From the NCBI GenBank assembly GCA_021324855.1, contig JAJPIG010000015.1, forward strand, positions 186,001 through 250,000: a DNA stretch of 64,000 nucleotides, read 5' to 3'. A program made the translations under genes and the position numbers. Numbering within the stretch: the first letter of the stretch is position 1; every line of letters begins with the position of its first letter. A model generated the notes under the pieces. That model searched no databases and was not told where the DNA came from. It worked only from the letters and a program-made list of their open reading frames with translations. Below, piece after piece: positions 61,120 through 64,000 of this stretch. The DNA is from Pseudomonadota bacterium. GTDB taxonomy: Bacteria; Desulfobacterota; Binatia; Binatales; Binataceae.

Positions 61120-61620
61120 CTAAAAAGCAGGGTAATTCGAGATCCCCGCTACTGGATGGAGCAGATCGCTGACGCTACTGGCGCTGGCTGCGGTGAAATA
61201 TTTGTTGTCAAAGGCACCCGCAAACACCGGAACCGTCAGGCTACCGGCGCCGACCGCCACCGTCGCGCCAGTCTGGCCAGAAGTGATTGTGTTGCCGGAT
61301 ATTCTGAGCTGGTTTACGCCCGCATCGGAAATCTCTACGTTTGCGCCAACCCAGATGGCAACGCTACCTTGTACCAGGTGCCCATAAACAGTAACAGTTT
61401 TCTCAGCGTCAGCCAGCAGTAGCGTCAATGAAAATGGTGGAACCAGCGGAATAAGCGTCGACAACAGCGTCTCGGTCACTACAGGTGGGTCGCAAGTGTA
61501 CTTTCAGCCGCTCTCGAACCAAAGCTGCTCGGGCAACTCATCTACCGGAAGTACAGGAACTGGTCCCTGCGCAACGCAAGCGGCGCAGAGCAGCCTTTGA
61601 TCGAAAGCAAACTTGTTCAT
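61120..61620 (-). pseudogene. Disrupted hypothetical ORF with one internal stop
   Basis: One minus-strand frame from ATG 61620 to a TAG at 61120 is protein-like except for a TGA at 61506-61504. The first 38 residues contain LLCAACVAQGPVPVLPVDEL. After the TGA the frame reads KYTCDPPVVTETLLSTLIPL, then a beta-rich Gly/Ala/Thr stretch (ISGNTITSGQTGATVAVGAG). Base composition is more AT-rich than the flanks, so this may be a decayed foreign gene. A GTG at 61479 could start the second part on its own (119 residues). No known family was recognised. I found no good SECIS hairpin, so recoding is not favoured. Confidence 0.35.
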
Positions 61621-61640
61621 CAAACGCAGGATGCGGGGTC

Positions 61641-61808
61641 ATGACGAAGGATAATCGAACTGAAAATCAGAATTGCGAGACGCGGACGCGTAAGCCGTAT
61701 GTCAAGCCCGCGTATCAGCGTGAGGATGTCTTTGAAACGATGGCGCTGTCGTGCGGCAAGGTGCAGAGCACGCAGGGCTCGTGTCATAGCAATCGCAAGA
61801 ACTCCTGA
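61641..61808 (+). CDS. Small peptide gene resembling a RiPP precursor
   Basis: ATG 61641 gives 55 residues: a charged polar N-terminus (MTKDNRTENQNCETRTR), then KPYVKPAYQREDVFETMAL, then a Cys-containing core SCGKVQSTQGSCHSNRKNS. The layout of a KPY-KP leader, a short acidic FET motif and a C-terminal core with cysteines and Ser/Thr is like ribosomally made, modified peptide precursors. No radical SAM, YcaO or lanthipeptide enzyme lies in the window, so this is inference. A GGGG just before the ATG could serve for ribosome binding. The frame is open to 61485, but that part is basic and unlikely to be coding. Confidence 0.45.
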   Translation: MTKDNRTENQNCETRTRKPYVKPAYQREDVFETMALSCGKVQSTQGSCHSNRKNS

Positions 61809-61877
61809 GCGCGCGGCCTCGCTCAGGGTAAGCTCCGGTCCCTCGTTCGTCCTCGCCGACCCTGCTCGGGCTTTGCG

Positions 61878-61944
61878 CTCGGAATGACAAGCGCGGAGCC
61901 CGTGTTGTGCCAATGTTCAACCGCGCACCCGGTGTCATTCCGAG
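61878..61944. repeat. REP-like inverted repeat
   Basis: CTCGGAATGACA (61878-61889) and TGTCATTCCGAG (61933-61944) are perfect 12-base inverted arms, 43 bases apart. Sequences of this type, GTCATTCCGAG, are common in dispersed small elements of soil bacteria. It lies in the non-coding gap between the small peptide gene and the second Rieske pair. Confidence 0.5.
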
Positions 61945-61946
61945 GG

Positions 61947-61984
61947 GAGCGCGAGCTGGCCGCAGCGGCCAACTCGCTGCGCTC
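61947..61984. repeat. Imperfect hairpin next to the REP-like repeat
   Basis: GAGCG..CGAG..TGGCC pairs with GGCCA..CTCG..CGCTC (5, 4 and 5 pairs with small bulges) around GCAGC. It lies directly before the end of the beta-subunit gene and has no T-run. It may be part of the same repeat element or a transcript end for the minus-strand dioxygenase genes. Confidence 0.4.
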
Positions 61985-61987
61985 GAC

Positions 61988-62494
61988 CTAAAGGAATAGT
62001 GGAAGCGTGCGAGGAAGGCTGGAAAGCAGCAGCTCGACCTTCCGCCCGGCAATCTTCCAGCCGCCACTCATCCGGCGGAGTTGGTCTTCTCGTTTCCCTT
62101 TGAAAACGGTTTCAAAGACTCCATGCCGAACGAGGGTTGCTTGCACATTCGAGTAGACCGTCAACTCGTGGGCCTCATCTGAGCCCACAACAAAAACATT
62201 GCTGATGATTCTCTGCACTGCCGAAGGCGGAATTTCTGAATGGTTGAAATTGGTTTCAACCTGCAGGAGACGCAGTTCAATAATTCGTTTATCCCAGTCG
62301 ACCAGGTTGTAATAGGGCACATCCTCCCTGTAGCGCGCATCGGTTCCGCGGACAGTTTCAATCGTGGGGATCAAGTAACGCACGTCGTCGGTCAGAAGAT
62401 CGAACCATTCCCGCAGTCTGTGATTATCGAGCAACCAGGCTTCACGATACAGAAACCGCTCTATCTCCTGACAAGTGGCGTTGGTGGGTTCCAT
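61988..62494 (-). CDS. Second aromatic-ring-hydroxylating dioxygenase beta subunit
   Basis: The 168-residue beta subunit has IERFLYREAWLLDNHRLREW and LLTDDVRYLIPTIET, as in the copy at 33718, though overall sequence differs. The C-terminus KIAGRKVELLLSSLP is normal for the family. It is 32 bases after the alpha gene on the same strand. There is no ferredoxin gene adjacent, and the small-subunit length is at the short end of the family. Confidence 0.88.
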   Translation of the reverse strand: MEPTNATCQEIERFLYREAWLLDNHRLREWFDLLTDDVRYLIPTIETVRGTDARYREDVPYYNLVDWDKRIIELRLLQVETNFNHSEIPPSAVQRIISNVFVVGSDEAHELTVYSNVQATLVRHGVFETVFKGKREDQLRRMSGGWKIAGRKVELLLSSLPRTLPLFL

Positions 62495-62526
62495 GATTCA
62501 TCCTTCGGGCGACGCCCCTTGGGCAA

Positions 62527-63981
62527 CTATGGCCGCATCATCAAATCTTTCCAATAATTGTAAAACGCACGGCCGGACTCTTCCTGCGCGCCCGGCAACA
62601 CCTTCCCCGCCGGAAACGCTTTTCGCAGGTCAATGCCAGCCTTCTCGAACTCCTGAAGATAACTGGGATTGCCGGGCGCCTCGACGCTGAGCGGTATGGC
62701 TTCCATGGAGTCTTTGTATGACAAGGCGGCGCGAAGGTTATCGCGCGATCGCTCGAAATTTTCAGAGTCATCGATCATGATCATTCCGCCGGGAGATTGG
62801 CCCAGACCGACCAATCTCTGTCCGAAGCGCTTAACGGGGTCCGGCGCGTTTTTGTCAACCAGCACCCATTCCCAGCCCTCATGCATCGTGGCGCCGCGCG
62901 GATGCCACTGTATAAGACTGACTCCGCCCAGAACCATGGCGAGGAATTCGAGAGATAGATTTGGAAACACGGTCATATTGCCCATTGAGCAGAACTTTGC
63001 CGTGCCTTCCCTGCCAAAGTATTCGGTGATCCGCTTCACCGAGTCGTCATACCATTCGACCGCTTCCCGACCGAGCGTTTCCGCCAGGTGACGGCCGGCG
63101 TTCAGAACGAACTCGTGATGGTACTCCGTCCCCGGCCGGTGATCCCCCCACACACTCACCGCCCCGAGCCCGTGAGGAGCCCCGGCTGGAGCGGTGACGA
63201 GAACGTTTACTGTGTGGCGCACTGCCCAGTCGGGATTGACGAACGACGTAACCAGCGGGCTTACCGGCCCGAGAGCTTTCGCAACGCGAAAAAAGCTCGA
63301 GTGGGTTGTCCAGACATGGTAGTCGTCGGTGATCCAGTTTTCTGCAATCGCCTTCCAGTTGGTGGGAAAAAACCAGCGGGCCCGGCCCGGCAAAACTTCG
63401 ACGCCCCCGGACCATGGTCTGGTCGTCACAACGTCCAGATATGGCCTTATGTCGCCTAGATAATCGTCCAGGGAGCAGATGTCCCGGTCCCAGCTTGCGA
63501 AGATGAGTCCATTATAGCTGCTGACCTTCGGCACCTCCGGAAGAACCTTACCCTTCCTCATCTCCTGCTCGAGGTCGCCATACACCTCCCGGCCCGCTCC
63601 GAGACCGATAAGCTTGCCATTCAGATCGAAAGTCCAGCCGTGAAACGTGCAGGTGAAAGCGCGGGCGTTACCGCGGTCGAAGAGACAAACCTTATTTCCG
63701 CGATGAGGACACCAATTCTTGAAGACTCGGACAACTCCTTTCGGATCTCTGAGTAAAACGACCTCTTCTTCCCCCATGTAATTGATGAGGAAATCGCCAG
63801 GTTTGGCGACTTGCGATTCATGGCCCACATAAAGCCATGTGCGGCGGAATATCTTTTCCTGCTCCTCGTGGTACAGATCTTCATCGGCGAGAATCTTCGG
63901 GTCGAAGAACCCGTCACGAACCGCACGATCGACGTCGATCACCGTTCCTCGTCCTCCCGGTCCCATTTTCTTATCGCGCAT
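62527..63981 (-). CDS. Second Rieske aromatic-ring-hydroxylating dioxygenase alpha subunit
   Basis: The 484-residue catalytic subunit has Rieske boxes CPHRGNKVC (near 89) and CTFHGWTFDLNGK (near 110). The catalytic iron region has NWKAIAENWITDDYHVWTTH, with Asp and His ligands. It begins at ATG 63981 and appears complete; about 20 bases beyond it are in the window. It differs from the copy at 34291 in the substrate-domain sequence, so the two are not recent duplicates. Electron-transfer partners are not visible nearby. Confidence 0.9.
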   Translation of the reverse strand: MRDKKMGPGGRGTVIDVDRAVRDGFFDPKILADEDLYHEEQEKIFRRTWLYVGHESQVAKPGDFLINYMGEEEVVLLRDPKGVVRVFKNWCPHRGNKVCLFDRGNARAFTCTFHGWTFDLNGKLIGLGAGREVYGDLEQEMRKGKVLPEVPKVSSYNGLIFASWDRDICSLDDYLGDIRPYLDVVTTRPWSGGVEVLPGRARWFFPTNWKAIAENWITDDYHVWTTHSSFFRVAKALGPVSPLVTSFVNPDWAVRHTVNVLVTAPAGAPHGLGAVSVWGDHRPGTEYHHEFVLNAGRHLAETLGREAVEWYDDSVKRITEYFGREGTAKFCSMGNMTVFPNLSLEFLAMVLGGVSLIQWHPRGATMHEGWEWVLVDKNAPDPVKRFGQRLVGLGQSPGGMIMIDDSENFERSRDNLRAALSYKDSMEAIPLSVEAPGNPSYLQEFEKAGIDLRKAFPAGKVLPGAQEESGRAFYNYWKDLMMRP

Positions 63982-64000
63982 GAGGAATCCACCGCCCTCG

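Noticed and set aside
61504-61506. In-frame TGA in the 61120-61620 ORF as a third selenocysteine codon
   Set aside because: No hairpin with an apical loop 16-37 bases downstream was found beyond a three-pair stem, and no Cys-containing family is recognised at that position.
1-64000. CRISPR arrays, insertion sequences, integrases, prophage structural genes and rRNA
   Set aside because: I looked for direct repeats with unique spacers, transposase-like proteins with DDE or serine motifs, phage genes and rRNA signatures and saw none.

Overview
The window is one continuous high-GC chromosomal segment (roughly 60-65% GC by eye) from a Gram-negative, LPS-bearing bacterium. The evidence is a diaminopimelate-type MurE, LpxA, an LpxL-family acyltransferase, BamA, a Lol exporter and a type II secretin. 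Several features fit an uncultured soil lineage such as Candidatus Binatota (the Binatia / Desulfobacterota_B area): many amidohydrolase, UbiD, Rieske, SDR and LLM genes, a large RND permease, and apparent selenocysteine use. That placement is inference from gene content, not from a marker search.

Region 1 (1-12750, + strand) is the dcw cell-wall and division cluster: the end of ftsI, then murE, mraY, murD, ftsW, murG, murC, murB, a divergent ftsQ-like gene, ftsA and ftsZ. Most junctions overlap by 1-47 bases, so it reads as one operon. murF and ddl are missing from their usual places. FtsZ carries two copies of its C-terminal peptide.

Region 2 (12.8-20 kb) is mixed housekeeping: an M20 peptidase, GTP-type PEP carboxykinase, a JAMM protease, tRNA-Glu, small exported proteins and an LVIVD-repeat propeller protein. 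It also holds a peroxiredoxin-like gene with an in-frame UGA exactly where its family would have a cysteine, followed by a bacterial SECIS-like hairpin.

Region 3 (19.6-49 kb) is accessory catabolism: GST, two RidA proteins, an HpaB-like flavin monooxygenase, a cupin, two UbiD decarboxylases, an amidase, a lone CoxL-like molybdenum hydroxylase, an amidohydrolase, an RND permease, a three-gene Rieske dioxygenase operon, several SDRs, a 3-hydroxyisobutyrate-dehydrogenase-like enzyme, an MFS transporter and a luciferase-like monooxygenase. Mixed into it are GDP-mannose synthesis genes (phosphomannomutase and ManC) and a membrane-anchored rhodanese that has a second in-frame UGA with its own SECIS-like hairpin.

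Region 4 (49-61 kb) is envelope biogenesis. On the minus strand lie lolC-lolD-bamA-ompH-fabZ-lpxA followed by glyA. Divergently on the plus strand lie gspD, whose promoter overlaps a perfect palindrome and which ends at a textbook terminator, and then an LpxL-family gene. lpxD and lpxB are absent from this block.

Region 5 (61-64 kb) starts with a short, more AT-rich interval holding a disrupted hypothetical ORF, a small cysteine-containing peptide gene that resembles a RiPP precursor, and REP-like inverted repeats. It ends with a second Rieske dioxygenase alpha/beta pair.

The most notable result is two independent candidate selenoproteins in 64 kb. In each, protein homology continues across the UGA in the same frame and a correctly spaced hairpin follows it.
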